Shown: positions 7,950-16,751 of the stretch, piece by piece
Layout: each line of letters starts with the position of its first letter
Position numbering within the stretch: position 1 is the stretch's first letter
Assembly (NCBI GenBank): GCA_945607605.1
Contig: CALYZE010000024.1
Span: 1-36,029, forward strand
Direction: 5' to 3'
DNA: 36,029 bases
Source: an uncultured Bacteroides sp.
GTDB taxonomy: Bacteria > Bacteroidota > Bacteroidia > Bacteroidales > Bacteroidaceae
Notes under the pieces: model-generated
The model's database searches: none
What the model saw: the letters and a program-made list of their open reading frames with translations, nothing else
What the model was told of the DNA's origin: nothing
Position numbers and translations under genes: made by a program

Positions 7950-8762
7950 TTACTTCAGCAAAGTATTTGGATCCAAATGATCTGCCTCGATATCCTTGAA
8001 ATAACGATAAGTACCTACTCTCAAGTCTTCAGTAGCTGCATCATCACAAACGATGATACCCTTTTCGTGCATTTGTAAAGCGCTGATGGTCCACATCTGC
8101 ATAATAGGACCTTCTACTGCTTGATAAAGCGCGCGAGCCTTGCTGTGACCGTTTACGATAATCATTACTTCCTTCGCGCTAAGTACAGTACCCACCCCTA
8201 CAGTAAGAGCTGTTTTAGGTACCTTATTTACGTCGTTGTCAAAGAAACGAGAATTGGCAATTATTGTATCTGTAGTCAACGTCTTCTGGCGAGTACGTGA
8301 TGACAAAGAAGAACCCGGTTCATTGAAAGCAATATGTCCGTCGGGACCGATACCACCCATAAACAGGTCGATGCCACCATAAGACTTGATTTTTTCTTCA
8401 TAGCGGACACATTCTGCATCCAAATCGGCAGCATTACCATTCAAGATGTTGGTGTTTTCCGGTTTGATATCAATATGGCTGAAGAAGTTCTTCCACATAA
8501 AAGAATAATAGTTTTCAGGATGATCTTCAGGTAAACCTACATATTCGTCCATATTGAAAGTTACTACATTCTGGAAAGACACAAGGCCTTTTTTGTTAAG
8601 TTCAATCAAACCCTTATACATGCCCAATGGAGAAGAGCCGGTAGGACATCCCAATACAAAAGGCTTTTCGGGTGTAGGATTAGCGGCCTTAATTTTTGCA
8701 GCTACATAATGTGCAGCCCACTGCGATACGGATTGATAATCCGGTTGAATGATTAGTCTCAT
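7950..8762 (-). CDS. nagB: Glucosamine-6-phosphate deaminase
   Basis: A cytoplasmic enzyme converting glucosamine 6-phosphate to fructose 6-phosphate plus ammonia, feeding amino sugars into glycolysis. The 270 residues align in number with the E. coli NagB catalytic set: D72 (in [10 protein letters not shown]), D141 and H143 (in [14 protein letters not shown]) and E148. The phosphate-binding loop [12 protein letters not shown] is at 38-49. Length is normal for the family. It is preceded on the same strand by the flavodiiron gene with a 62-base gap, and no separate promoter is obvious, so read-through is plausible. A strong terminator follows. The ROK/MFS/SIS cassette 2.5 kb away may also deal with amino sugars, but no direct link is shown. 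Confidence 0.96.
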   Translation of the reverse strand: MRLIIQPDYQSVSQWAAHYVAAKIKAANPTPEKPFVLGCPTGSSPLGMYKGLIELNKKGLVSFQNVVTFNMDEYVGLPEDHPENYYSFMWKNFFSHIDIKPENTNILNGNAADLDAECVRYEEKIKSYGGIDLFMGGIGPDGHIAFNEPGSSLSSRTRQKTLTTDTIIANSRFFDNDVNKVPKTALTVGVGTVLSAKEVMIIVNGHSKARALYQAVEGPIMQMWTISALQMHEKGIIVCDDAATEDLRVGTYRYFKDIEADHLDPNTLLK

Positions 8763-8824
8763 TTTTCTTGTTATTTAGTAGGTTAATAAATTAGGGGGAA
8801 TTTTCAACGTTTCAATTTTATTCT

Positions 8825-10027
8825 TCAGCTTATTCTATCCTTCTTCAGACGGTCTGCCATAGCACGCGCCAGGTTTTCGCACTGTTCATAAGTGAGATTC
8901 TTCATAGCTTGTTTCATCTCAACCGGGTCACCCACGATTTCAAATTTGCTCTTTTCGGCAAACTCACCCATACGCTTCACCGCAGCTCCAGCCCAACAGA
9001 AGGAACCGAAATATCCAAGATAGCGTCCCTTAATTTCACGAACCAATATCTTGGAAAGCAAAGATTCTATTTCAGGAAAAATCTGATTGCTGTAAGTAGG
9101 ACTTCCAACAATCAAACCTTTATATTTAAAAATATCCATCAGGATATAAGAAGGATTACTCTTGCCAACATTATGCATGACAATATTCTTAACACCTTGT
9201 GCAGATAGTTCGGCTGCAATAGCTTCGGCCATTTGTTCCGTATTACCATACATAGAGCCATATACAATTACCACACCTTCATCAGTGGCATAACGACTCA
9301 ACTTATCATAAATGCCGATCACCTTTGCAATGTTTTCAGTCCACACGGGTCCGTGCGTCGAGCAGATGGTAGAGATAGGAAGTCCGCCCAGTTTGGCCAA
9401 GGCTTTCTGCACCGGAGAGCCATATTTACCGACAATATTAGAGTAGTAACGTATCATTTCATCCCAATACTTGTCCAGATTGATGCGGGTATCCATGAAA
9501 CCACCATCCAACGTACTGAAGCAGCCGAAACCGTCACCGGAGAAAAGAACGCCTTCTGTCTCATCAAAGGTCATCATGGTTTCGGGCCAGTGCACCATAG
9601 GTGTCATATAAAAGCGAAGTTTATGGTGTCCTAATGCTAGAAAGTCTTCATCTTTTACCATATATTGCTCACCCGTCACCCCATAAAATCCTTCAATCAT
9701 ACCGAAAGTCTGCTTGTTGCCCACGATAATAATGTCCGGATAATGCTGTTTAATCAAACGGATCGAACCAGAATGATCCGGCTCCATGTGATTGATGATT
9801 AAATATTGAATAGGTCGTTCGCCTATAATACTTTTTATTTTACGAAGATATACTTCAAAATAACAGATATCCACCGTATCAATCAATGCTACAGTTTCAT
9901 CGTCTATCAGGTAAGAGTTGTATGACACTCCATAAGGCAATGGCCACATACCTTCAAACAAATGCTTATTACGGTCATTCACTCCCACATAGTGGATTTT
10001 TCCTTTTATCACTGTTTTTGGGTTCAT
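8825..10027 (-). CDS. Flavodiiron protein (A-type flavoprotein, O2/NO reductase)
   Basis: A cytoplasmic enzyme reducing oxygen to water and/or NO to N2O, a common oxidative/nitrosative defence in anaerobes. It has 400 residues in the minimal class A layout. The N-terminal metallo-beta-lactamase domain has diiron ligands in HMEPDH (H80, E82, D84, H85), H146 (MVHWPETM), D165 (FSGDGF) and H225 (STHGPVW). A C-terminal flavodoxin domain starts at about 250, with FMN phosphate loop YGSMYGNTEQ (256-265). There is no fused rubredoxin or reductase domain, so an external electron donor such as rubredoxin is needed. It lies between nagB and a radical SAM gene on the same strand and has its own -7 element. 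All metal ligands are present, so it should be active. O2 versus NO preference cannot be read from the sequence. Confidence 0.95.
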   Translation of the reverse strand: MNPKTVIKGKIHYVGVNDRNKHLFEGMWPLPYGVSYNSYLIDDETVALIDTVDICYFEVYLRKIKSIIGERPIQYLIINHMEPDHSGSIRLIKQHYPDIIIVGNKQTFGMIEGFYGVTGEQYMVKDEDFLALGHHKLRFYMTPMVHWPETMMTFDETEGVLFSGDGFGCFSTLDGGFMDTRINLDKYWDEMIRYYSNIVGKYGSPVQKALAKLGGLPISTICSTHGPVWTENIAKVIGIYDKLSRYATDEGVVIVYGSMYGNTEQMAEAIAAELSAQGVKNIVMHNVGKSNPSYILMDIFKYKGLIVGSPTYSNQIFPEIESLLSKILVREIKGRYLGYFGSFCWAGAAVKRMGEFAEKSKFEIVGDPVEMKQAMKNLTYEQCENLARAMADRLKKDRIS

Positions 10028-10065
10028 TATTCTTTATTTAGATTGGTTCCATATTCTAACGGCCA

Positions 10066-10073
10066 CAAAATTA
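10066..10073 (-). promoter_or_regulatory. -7 element for the flavodiiron gene
   Basis: The minus strand reads TAATTTTG, matching TAnnTTTG, 38 bases before the ATG. It lies just past the end of the radical SAM gene. No clear -33 box is seen. Confidence 0.45.
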
Positions 10074-10084
10074 ATGCTTTTTTC

Positions 10085-11011
10085 TCACATATCATATTTC
10101 TTCCCCTGATAAGCACCAAGTTCTTTCATTCTTTTTAGAACCCGATGATTAAATTCATAGTTCTTTAACCCCCAGTCAGGTGCAATGAGCAACTCTTTCG
10201 GCGATTGAGAAACAAAGCGCTCCAACACCAGGTCGGGGCGTAAGTGTTCAATATAATCTATGACAAGATTCATATATTCATCCACATCAAACAAGTGAAA
10301 ATCTTCCGGGTGTTGTTCGTATTCTAAAGCCATACGAGTGCCGCGTATCAGTTGCAACTGATGCATTTTCAAAGTAGTAATAGGCAAACGGGACAATACA
10401 CCGGCTTGCTCAACAATACTTTTATGTGTTTCACCCGGCAACCCTAGAATAACATGTCCACCGGTAAGAATGCCGCATGCTGCCGTTCGTTCCACAGCAT
10501 CTATGGTCGTTTGGAAAGTGTGTCCACGGTTAATACGCCTCAGCGTTTCATCCTCCGTACTTTCTATACCGTATTCCACCAAAAGGAAAGTGTGCTTATG
10601 AATGGTTTCCAAGTAGTGAAGTAATGTATCGGGCATACAGTCGGGACGGGTTCCAATCACCAAGCCTACTACCCCTTCTACCGCCAAAGCTTCTTCATAT
10701 TTCCTCTTTAGATTGTCTAGTTCGCCATACGTATTGGTATATGCTTGAAAGTAGGCCAAGTACTTCATATCCGGATATTTATGAGCAAAGAATCGTTTGC
10801 CCTCTTCCAATTGTTGTGCAACTGACTTTTCCGTACGGCAATAATCGGGATTAAAGGTTTGATTGTTGCAATAGGTACAACCGCCAAAGCCTTTACTGCC
10901 ATCTCGGTTGGGGCAGGTAAATCCGGCATTCAACGAAACTTTCTGCACTTTGTAAGGGAAATAACGTTTCAAGAAAGCAGAAAATTCATTATAAAGAGGT
11001 GCAATGCTCAT
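10085..11011 (-). CDS. YhcC-type (TIGR01212) radical SAM protein
   Basis: A 308-residue radical SAM enzyme of the YhcC/TIGR01212 family, whose function is not well established. The 4Fe-4S/SAM motif is the family's unusual long form: GFTCPNRDGSKGFGGCTYC has C-x12-C-x2-C near the N-terminus. Later come NTYGELDNLKRKYEEAL, GTRPDCMPD, YGIESTEDETLRRINRGH and GLPGETH, all typical. The frame is open upstream to a TTG at 11035, but that codon sits inside the -7 promoter element, so the ATG at 11011 (protein beginning MSIAPLYNEF) is chosen. It is encoded upstream of the flavodiiron gene with a 57-base gap. The substrate is unknown. Confidence 0.9.
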   Translation of the reverse strand: MSIAPLYNEFSAFLKRYFPYKVQKVSLNAGFTCPNRDGSKGFGGCTYCNNQTFNPDYCRTEKSVAQQLEEGKRFFAHKYPDMKYLAYFQAYTNTYGELDNLKRKYEEALAVEGVVGLVIGTRPDCMPDTLLHYLETIHKHTFLLVEYGIESTEDETLRRINRGHTFQTTIDAVERTAACGILTGGHVILGLPGETHKSIVEQAGVLSRLPITTLKMHQLQLIRGTRMALEYEQHPEDFHLFDVDEYMNLVIDYIEHLRPDLVLERFVSQSPKELLIAPDWGLKNYEFNHRVLKRMKELGAYQGKKYDM

Positions 11012-11032
11012 AACTGTTTTTATTAGGTCAGA

Positions 11033-11040
11033 CAAAAGTA
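11033..11040 (-). promoter_or_regulatory. -7 element for the radical SAM gene
   Basis: The minus strand reads TACTTTTG, matching TAnnTTTG, 21 bases ahead of the ATG at 11011. It overlaps the alternative TTG start and so argues against it. Confidence 0.55.
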
Positions 11041-11266
11041 GGTCTTTTACAAGAGATTAAAAATCAACGAGCAAAAGAATTTGTTAACAAACACAAACAA
11101 ACACATTTTGCACTGCATAAAAAAATGTTTCATCCATTGTTTTTAAAGCAGTTATGATATAAAACATGCACTTGATTGGCAATTCAATAAACATTATTTA
11201 GTGATTGATTACATTCTTTACGTACAAAACTCTACTCATACATACCCGAAAATTGAAATAAATTCA

Positions 11267-11274
11267 TAGCTTTG
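11267..11274 (+). promoter_or_regulatory. -7 element for the ROK/MFS/SIS cassette
   Basis: TAGCTTTG matches TAnnTTTG and lies 39 bases before the ROK gene ATG. No strong -33 TTG lies at the normal distance. Confidence 0.5.
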
Positions 11275-11313
11275 CAGACAACCTTAGTAATCAACGTATA
11301 AAGACTATATGCT

Positions 11314-12273
11314 ATGGCAACAATTGCACTGGACATAGGCGGCACTAAAATAGCCAGCGCCATTTTTTTATCCGACGGGAGCATGCTATTCAATCGAAAA
11401 CGACTGTTGAAAGGAAGGACAGGACATGAAGTGGGAAAACTTGCCGCAGAGATTCTTGCCAAACTTCTCACCGTAGCACGCAAAAGTCGCATCCAAATTG
11501 ACTGTGTAGGCATTTGCATTCCCGGCATCGTGTATTCTCAAACCAATCGCGTATGGGCACCCAACATTCCCGGATGGGATAATTATCCACTCTACCAAGA
11601 GTTACGCAGCATCACTCCCTCTGAAATAGAAATTTACATTGACAGCGACCGTACCTGCTATATGTACGGAGAGATGTGGCAAGGTGCAGCCAAAGACTGC
11701 CACAGTGCCATATTTATTGCCGTAGGTACAGGAATAGGGGCAGGCATTATCATTGACGGGCACGTTTTGCATGGTGCCAGCGACATCATTGGAGCTACAG
11801 GATGGATGGCTCTGCAACCTTCCTACAAACCTGAGTATGATGCGTGCGGATGTTTTGAATATTATGCTTCGGGCAATGGCATCGGAGCCAGAGTACGAGA
11901 TGCGGTACGTGCCGACAAATCCTATAAAGGACGTTTGCGCCAAAAACCAATTTGCCGCATTTCAGCTTATGATGTATTCAGCGCTTACAATGAGAATGAT
12001 CCTATTGCCGTTGCTGTGTTGCATAAAGCCGTTGAAATGTGGGGAATGGCGGCAGCCAACTTGGTAAGCTTACTCAATCCTCAGAAAATAATCTGGGGCG
12101 GAGGAGTATTCGGACCTGCCAGCATCTTCATAGATAAGATTTACAAAGAAGCCAACAAATGGGCTCAACCAATCAGCATCAAGCAAGTGGAATTTGTTCC
12201 TTCTCAATTATCGGGAAATGCCGGACTGGTAGGGGCAGCGTTTCTAGCTATAAAGAATCATTTGTACGATTGA
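11314..12273 (+). CDS. Divergent ROK-family protein (putative sugar kinase)
   Basis: A 319-residue ROK-fold protein, expected to phosphorylate a sugar or amino sugar with ATP. The N-terminal phosphate-1 motif ALDIGGTKIASAIF (5-18) is typical, and the C-terminal NLVSLLNPQKIIWGGGVF matches the adenosine region. There is no N-terminal helix-turn-helix, so it is a kinase-type member rather than a NagC-type repressor. Odd points: the usual 'NDAN' catalytic segment is IDSDRTCYMYGE (D112 kept). The 'GEIGH' sugar/zinc motif appears as GATGWM, losing Glu and His. The CxCGxxGCxE zinc motif is reduced to ACGCFEYY (C178, C180). The zinc site is therefore probably altered, and substrate specificity may be unusual or activity reduced. 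First gene of a three-gene unit. Confidence 0.85.
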   Translation: MATIALDIGGTKIASAIFLSDGSMLFNRKRLLKGRTGHEVGKLAAEILAKLLTVARKSRIQIDCVGICIPGIVYSQTNRVWAPNIPGWDNYPLYQELRSITPSEIEIYIDSDRTCYMYGEMWQGAAKDCHSAIFIAVGTGIGAGIIIDGHVLHGASDIIGATGWMALQPSYKPEYDACGCFEYYASGNGIGARVRDAVRADKSYKGRLRQKPICRISAYDVFSAYNENDPIAVAVLHKAVEMWGMAAANLVSLLNPQKIIWGGGVFGPASIFIDKIYKEANKWAQPISIKQVEFVPSQLSGNAGLVGAAFLAIKNHLYD

Positions 12274-12327
12274 AATAACAATAACAGTTCGTAGTATCAC
12301 TTTTTTATCACCTTATTACATTACGTT

Positions 12328-13476
12328 ATGGGTAACTATCACAAAAGTCTCGTTCTTACAGCCGCATGCATCGGGATGTGCTTCTTTGGCGTTTCAATGA
12401 TTACCTTAGGAGCTGTATTGCCATCTCTCGTCAGTAAGTTGGATTTGAATGGCCTGCAAACCACCACTTTGGTTACATTCCTGCCACTCGGCATGTTGAT
12501 TGGTTCCTTGATATTCGGTCCCATCGTCGACCGTTTCGGACACAAAGCACTACTGGTGCCAAGCTGCATTATCGTACTGCTCGGAATGGAGGGGTTAGCT
12601 TTCTTCGAAAGTATGCCGTTATTACAAGCTTCCATCATCGGTATCGGCTTGGGAGGAGGAATCCTTAACGGAGAAACCAACGCCTTGGTCGCTGATATCT
12701 CCGGAGAATCTGAAAAAGGGTCTCGACTCAGTTTTCTGGGAATGTTCTATGGACTGGGTGCATTAGGCATTCCGATGCTGCTGGGTGTCTTATCCAAACA
12801 TTTCGCATTTGAGACTATCTTGCAAGGTATTGGTGTAGTCATGCTTGCCGGCATTGTCTTTTGCATTCCGATACGTTTCCCGGCACCGAAACAAGCCCAA
12901 GGCTTCCCTATAAAAGAAGGGATTGGCTTACTGAAAGAAAGTAGTCTGTTACTATTCAGCTTTATTCTCTTTTTCCAAAGCGGCATTGAAGGAGTTTCTA
13001 ACAACTGGTCTACCAGTTACTTCGGACAAGTGACCGACATCCCTGCTCATCAAGCATTAATCGTACTTACCTGCATGGTTGCCGGCCTTACGATAGCACG
13101 TATACTCCAAATCGTTGTTTTCAAGAAAGTGAAACCGGAAGCGGTTCTTCCTTATAGCCTTATTCTGACTGCGGTCGGCTTTGCGTTGCTTACTTTTTCG
13201 CCAGGCTTCATACGGGCGGCAATGGGCATGACTATAATAGGTATAGGATTATCACCCACCTACCCTGTTATATTGAGTGTACTCGGCAACCGCTACCCTT
13301 CCTTGTCGGGAACAGCATTCAGCGTAGCACTTGCTATCGCGCTCGTTGGGCAGACTGCCATGAATGGATTGATGGGAATCATCTCACAATACACCAATGG
13401 CATTAATCTCTATCCATATCTGATGATCGTTTCTCTCTTCATCATGTTTCTCTTGTTTAGACGTTCGCTCAAATAA
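12328..13476 (+). CDS. MFS transporter, FucP-like sugar permease group
   Basis: An inner-membrane major facilitator of 382 residues with about twelve hydrophobic helices, somewhat short for the superfamily but normal for this group. The loop 2-3 signature GPIVDRFGHKALLVP (near residues 64-78) fits the MFS motif 'G-x3-D-R-x-G-r-r'. The glycine-rich GIGLGGGILNGETNALVADIS (near 107-127) resembles sugar porters of the FucP/GGP family. It lies between the ROK and SIS genes (54- and 25-base gaps), so it probably imports the sugar that the other two proteins process. The transported sugar cannot be identified from sequence. Confidence 0.85.
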   Translation: MGNYHKSLVLTAACIGMCFFGVSMITLGAVLPSLVSKLDLNGLQTTTLVTFLPLGMLIGSLIFGPIVDRFGHKALLVPSCIIVLLGMEGLAFFESMPLLQASIIGIGLGGGILNGETNALVADISGESEKGSRLSFLGMFYGLGALGIPMLLGVLSKHFAFETILQGIGVVMLAGIVFCIPIRFPAPKQAQGFPIKEGIGLLKESSLLLFSFILFFQSGIEGVSNNWSTSYFGQVTDIPAHQALIVLTCMVAGLTIARILQIVVFKKVKPEAVLPYSLILTAVGFALLTFSPGFIRAAMGMTIIGIGLSPTYPVILSVLGNRYPSLSGTAFSVALAIALVGQTAMNGLMGIISQYTNGINLYPYLMIVSLFIMFLLFRRSLK

Positions 13477-13501
13477 AATATTCACTCCTTAAAAAAACAT
13501 T

Positions 13502-14263
13502 ATGTTAGCACTTGAATGGTTAAAAAACGCCCATGGTATCATGGAAAAGTTAGAGGCTACCCAGTTGGAAAACATTAAAAAGGCAGCCACGGTTATGGCA
13601 GACTCAATTGAAGCAGGTCGCTGGGTACACACTTTTGGTTGTGGTCATGCCACCATCCCTGTTGAGGAAATGTACCCTCGTATCGGCAGCTTTGTAGGCT
13701 TTCATCCGCTTTGTGAATTGCCATTGACCTTCTTCACGCAGATTATCGGTCAGATGGGTATTCATCAGTTCCTTTTCCTGGAAAGAGCCGAAGGTTACGG
13801 ACAGGAAATCATGAAAAACTATGATTTTGATTCTAAAGACTGTATGTGGATTTTCTCACACACCGGCATCAATGCTGTCAATATCGACATGGCGTTGGAA
13901 GCCAAGAAACGGGGCATGAAAGTCATTGTTTACGGTTCGGCAGGTCAAACCGGTGATAAGTCCAGCCGTCATTCCTGCGGAAAGAATCTTTTCCAGATAG
14001 CAGACCTCGTAGTGGATTCCTGCGTACCTTTGGTAGATGCTTCCGTTCCTTTGAAAAACCATTTCGACAAAGTAGGGCCACTCTCTACGCTTAGTTTTGT
14101 CACCATGGTTTGGATGACTATTACCACTGTGGCTGAAATTCTTGCTGACCGTGGCGTTCAACTCTACATTCATCCGTCGCACAATGTTCCGGGTGACACT
14201 ACCGCCCATGAACGCTTGGATGCGGCTATTGCAGAATATCAAAAGAAAGTCAAACTTCTCTAA
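13502..14263 (+). CDS. SIS-domain protein (UPF0309-like sugar phosphate binding)
   Basis: A 253-residue cytoplasmic protein with a sugar isomerase (SIS) fold, resembling the UPF0309/PRK02947 group. FGCGHATIPVEEMYPRIGSF (about 41-60) is the N-terminal phosphate loop, SHTGINAVNIDMALEAKKRG (about 119-138) the central SIS helix/loop, and the C-terminus carries a conserved 'LADRGVQLYIHPSHNVPGDT' stretch. Related SIS proteins isomerise, deaminate or de-etherify phosphosugars, or only bind them. Which of these applies is unknown. It is the last gene of the ROK-MFS-SIS unit (25 bases after the MFS stop), followed by a hairpin that looks like the transcript end. Confidence 0.85.
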   Translation: MLALEWLKNAHGIMEKLEATQLENIKKAATVMADSIEAGRWVHTFGCGHATIPVEEMYPRIGSFVGFHPLCELPLTFFTQIIGQMGIHQFLFLERAEGYGQEIMKNYDFDSKDCMWIFSHTGINAVNIDMALEAKKRGMKVIVYGSAGQTGDKSSRHSCGKNLFQIADLVVDSCVPLVDASVPLKNHFDKVGPLSTLSFVTMVWMTITTVAEILADRGVQLYIHPSHNVPGDTTAHERLDAAIAEYQKKVKLL

Positions 14264-14311
14264 CCAAAGAGTCCGAATCATCATCTGATCTCATCATTAT
14301 CTATGAGTGAC

Positions 14312-14359
14312 AGAACGCTCGTTTTTGCTTTTCCACCATGAAAAGCAAGACGGGCGTTC
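14312..14359 (+). terminator. Terminator-like hairpin after the ROK/MFS/SIS unit
   Basis: Left arm 14312-14331 (GAACGCTCG then TTTTTGCTTTT) pairs with 14341-14359 (AAAAGCAAGACGGGCGTTC) apart from one bulge and G-U pairs. It lies 49 bases past the SIS gene stop and before the DPP4 promoter. The U-tract after it is weak (CTTAATT), so termination efficiency is uncertain. Confidence 0.65.
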
Positions 14360-14379
14360 CTTAATTATCATAGAATTAA

Positions 14380-14411
14380 TTGGAAATACTCCTCCCTTTA
14401 TTGTATCTTTG
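14380..14411 (+). promoter_or_regulatory. Promoter of the dipeptidyl peptidase IV gene
   Basis: TTG at 14380-14382 and TATCTTTG at 14404-14411 are 21 bases apart, the standard Bacteroides -33/-7 arrangement. The ATG is 38 bases past the -7 box. Confidence 0.75.
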
Positions 14412-14449
14412 CCCTGTATATTTAATAGAAGGATTAACCTAATTAGAAT

Positions 14450-16663
14450 ATGAAACAGATAAGTATCGCACTTTTATTTTGCCTCTGTACATGGGCGAGT
14501 TTTGCCCAAGGCAGCAAGTCACTTGATTTAAAAGAAATCGTAGCCGGCAAGTTTCGCCCCGAAAACATTCACGGTGTTATTCCTATTCCGGGTGATGGTG
14601 AACACTACTCACAAATGAATGCCGATGCCACCCAGATCATAAAATACTCCTTTAAAACCGGAAAGTCTGTAGAAGTATTGTTCGATGCTGCCACTGCACG
14701 TGAATGCCCATTTAAGACCTTTGATCGTTACAGTTTTTCACCGGATGGAAGTAAGCTGCTCCTCGCAACCAAAACCACACCCATATATCGTCACTCTTAT
14801 ACAGCAGTTCACTACCTTTATAGTTTGAAACGAAACTTGGACGGTAAGATTAATAATGTGGTAGAAAAGCTTTCGGATGGTGGGCCGCAACAAGTGCCCG
14901 TATTTTCACCGGATGGAAACTTAGTGGCTTTTGTGCGCAATAATAATATTTTTTTAGTGAAGCTATTGTTTGGTAACAGTGAAAGTCAGGTGACAGAAGA
15001 TGGAAAAGAGAATGCTGTGTTGAATGGCATCCCTGATTGGGTATATGAAGAAGAATTCTCTTTCAACCGAGCTTTGGAGTTCAGTGCAGACAACAAGATG
15101 CTTGCTTTCATTCGCTTCGACGAAACAGAGGTGCCTTCTTATACATTTCCACTATTTGCCGGTGAAGCCCCACATATAGCTGCTTATGAGAAATATCCCG
15201 GAGAATATACTTATAAGTATCCCAAAACCGGTGAAGCTAATTCCAAGGTATCCGTCCACACTTTTGATATAAAATCCAAGGTGATTCGCAAATTGAATAT
15301 TCCGATGGATGCTGACGGATATATTCCCCGTATCCGCTTCACCGAAGATCCCAATAAACTGGCTGTAATGACGTTGAATCGCCATCAAAATCGCTTTGAC
15401 CTTTATTTCGCCGATCCTCGCAGTACCGTTTGCAAACTGGCACTCCGTGACGAAAGTGATACTTACATCAAAGAAAATGTCTTCGACAATATCATCTTCT
15501 ATCCCGAAAACTTCAGCTTTGTGAGTGAAAAGAGCGGATACAATCATCTGTATTGGTACAGCATGGGAGGCAATCTCTTGAAACAAGTAACGGCAGGAAA
15601 TTATGAAATAAAAGAATTTCTGGGTTATGATTCTGAAGAAGGTGCTTTCTATTTTACCAGCAATGAAGAAAGTCCTATGCATAAAGCGGTCTATAAGATT
15701 GACCGTAAAGGGAAAAAGGAAAAGCTCTCTACCCAAAAAGGAACCAATAATGTACAGTTCAGTACGAATATGAAATATTTCATGAACCGTTATACGAGTT
15801 TGAGTACTCCCACGGTTATTACTCTGAATGATCATACAGGCAAAACGCTCACGACCTTGGTTAGTAACGAGGCTTTGAAGCAAACCCTTACCGAATATAA
15901 CATACCGCAAAAAGAATTCTTTACTTTCCAAACGTCTGACGGTACTACATTAAATGGCTGGATGATGAAACCTGCTGATTTCTCGACTTCGCGAAAGTAT
16001 CCGGTACTGATGTATCAATACAGTGGTCCCGGTTCTCAACAAGTTCTGGACAATTTCAGTATCAGCTGGGAAACCTACATGGCATCACAAGGCTACATCG
16101 TAGTTTGCGTGGATGGACGTGGTACCGGTGGACGTGGTGCTGAGTTTGAAAAGTGCACCTACCTGAACTTGGGAGTGAAGGAAGCCAAAGATCAAGTGGA
16201 GACTGCTCTCTACATGGGAAGTCAGTCTTATGTAGATAAAAATCGCATCGGCATTTGGGGATGGAGCTACGGTGGTTATATGACGATCATGAGTATGAGT
16301 GAAGGTACTCCGGTATTCAAAGCCGGTGTTGCCGTAGCTGCTGTGACAGACTGGAATTACTACGATACCATCTATGGAGAACGCTTCATGCGCGCTCCAA
16401 AAGAAAATGCAGAGGGTTATAAAACCTCTTCTGCCTTTACGCGTGCTGATAAGCTAAACGGTAATTTGCTGTTGGTGCATGGCATGTCGGATGACAATGT
16501 ACACTTTCAAAACTGTACCGAATATGCTGAACACTTAGTACAGCTTGGTAAACAGTTTGATATGCAAGTCTACACCAACCGTAATCATGGTATTTATGGA
16601 GGCAATACACGCCTGCATCTATACACTAAGTTGACGAATTTCTTCAACAGAGAATTGAAATAA
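14450..16663 (+). CDS. Dipeptidyl peptidase IV, S9B family serine protease
   Basis: A periplasmic exopeptidase releasing X-Pro or X-Ala dipeptides from oligopeptides. The 737-residue protein begins with a signal peptide (MKQISIALLFCLCTWASFAQ). The N-terminal half is an eight-bladed beta-propeller containing the DWVYEEEF motif (196-203), whose Glu residues anchor the substrate amino terminus and mark the S9B subfamily. The C-terminal alpha/beta hydrolase has the triad S606 (GWSYGGYM), an Asp at 681-682 (GMSDDNVH) and H713 (NRNHGIYG). Everything needed for activity is present. lipA follows after 88 bases and may be co-transcribed, though the two have no obvious shared function. Gut Bacteroides DPP4 proteins are of interest because they can act on human incretin peptides; that is general family knowledge and is not shown for this protein. 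Confidence 0.96.
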   Translation: MKQISIALLFCLCTWASFAQGSKSLDLKEIVAGKFRPENIHGVIPIPGDGEHYSQMNADATQIIKYSFKTGKSVEVLFDAATARECPFKTFDRYSFSPDGSKLLLATKTTPIYRHSYTAVHYLYSLKRNLDGKINNVVEKLSDGGPQQVPVFSPDGNLVAFVRNNNIFLVKLLFGNSESQVTEDGKENAVLNGIPDWVYEEEFSFNRALEFSADNKMLAFIRFDETEVPSYTFPLFAGEAPHIAAYEKYPGEYTYKYPKTGEANSKVSVHTFDIKSKVIRKLNIPMDADGYIPRIRFTEDPNKLAVMTLNRHQNRFDLYFADPRSTVCKLALRDESDTYIKENVFDNIIFYPENFSFVSEKSGYNHLYWYSMGGNLLKQVTAGNYEIKEFLGYDSEEGAFYFTSNEESPMHKAVYKIDRKGKKEKLSTQKGTNNVQFSTNMKYFMNRYTSLSTPTVITLNDHTGKTLTTLVSNEALKQTLTEYNIPQKEFFTFQTSDGTTLNGWMMKPADFSTSRKYPVLMYQYSGPGSQQVLDNFSISWETYMASQGYIVVCVDGRGTGGRGAEFEKCTYLNLGVKEAKDQVETALYMGSQSYVDKNRIGIWGWSYGGYMTIMSMSEGTPVFKAGVAVAAVTDWNYYDTIYGERFMRAPKENAEGYKTSSAFTRADKLNGNLLLVHGMSDDNVHFQNCTEYAEHLVQLGKQFDMQVYTNRNHGIYGGNTRLHLYTKLTNFFNRELK

Positions 16664-16751
16664 CAAAAACAATCTATTAACCAAAGAACATCAATCCTCC
16701 TCTTTTTTACAAGGAGAGGCCGAGCGAAGTTTTTCATATCATATTCATACC

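Larger units (their letters stand above)
11012..11313. other. Divergent intergenic region of about 300 bases
   Basis: This AT-rich region between the radical SAM gene (minus) and the ROK gene (plus) holds one -7 element for each direction (11033-11040 and 11267-11274). I see no RNA gene, repeat or small ORF worth reporting in the rest. Confidence 0.5.

Noticed and set aside
11012-11035. TTG start of the radical SAM protein eight codons upstream
   Set aside because: The codon is part of the TACTTTTG promoter element, so it would not be in the transcript.
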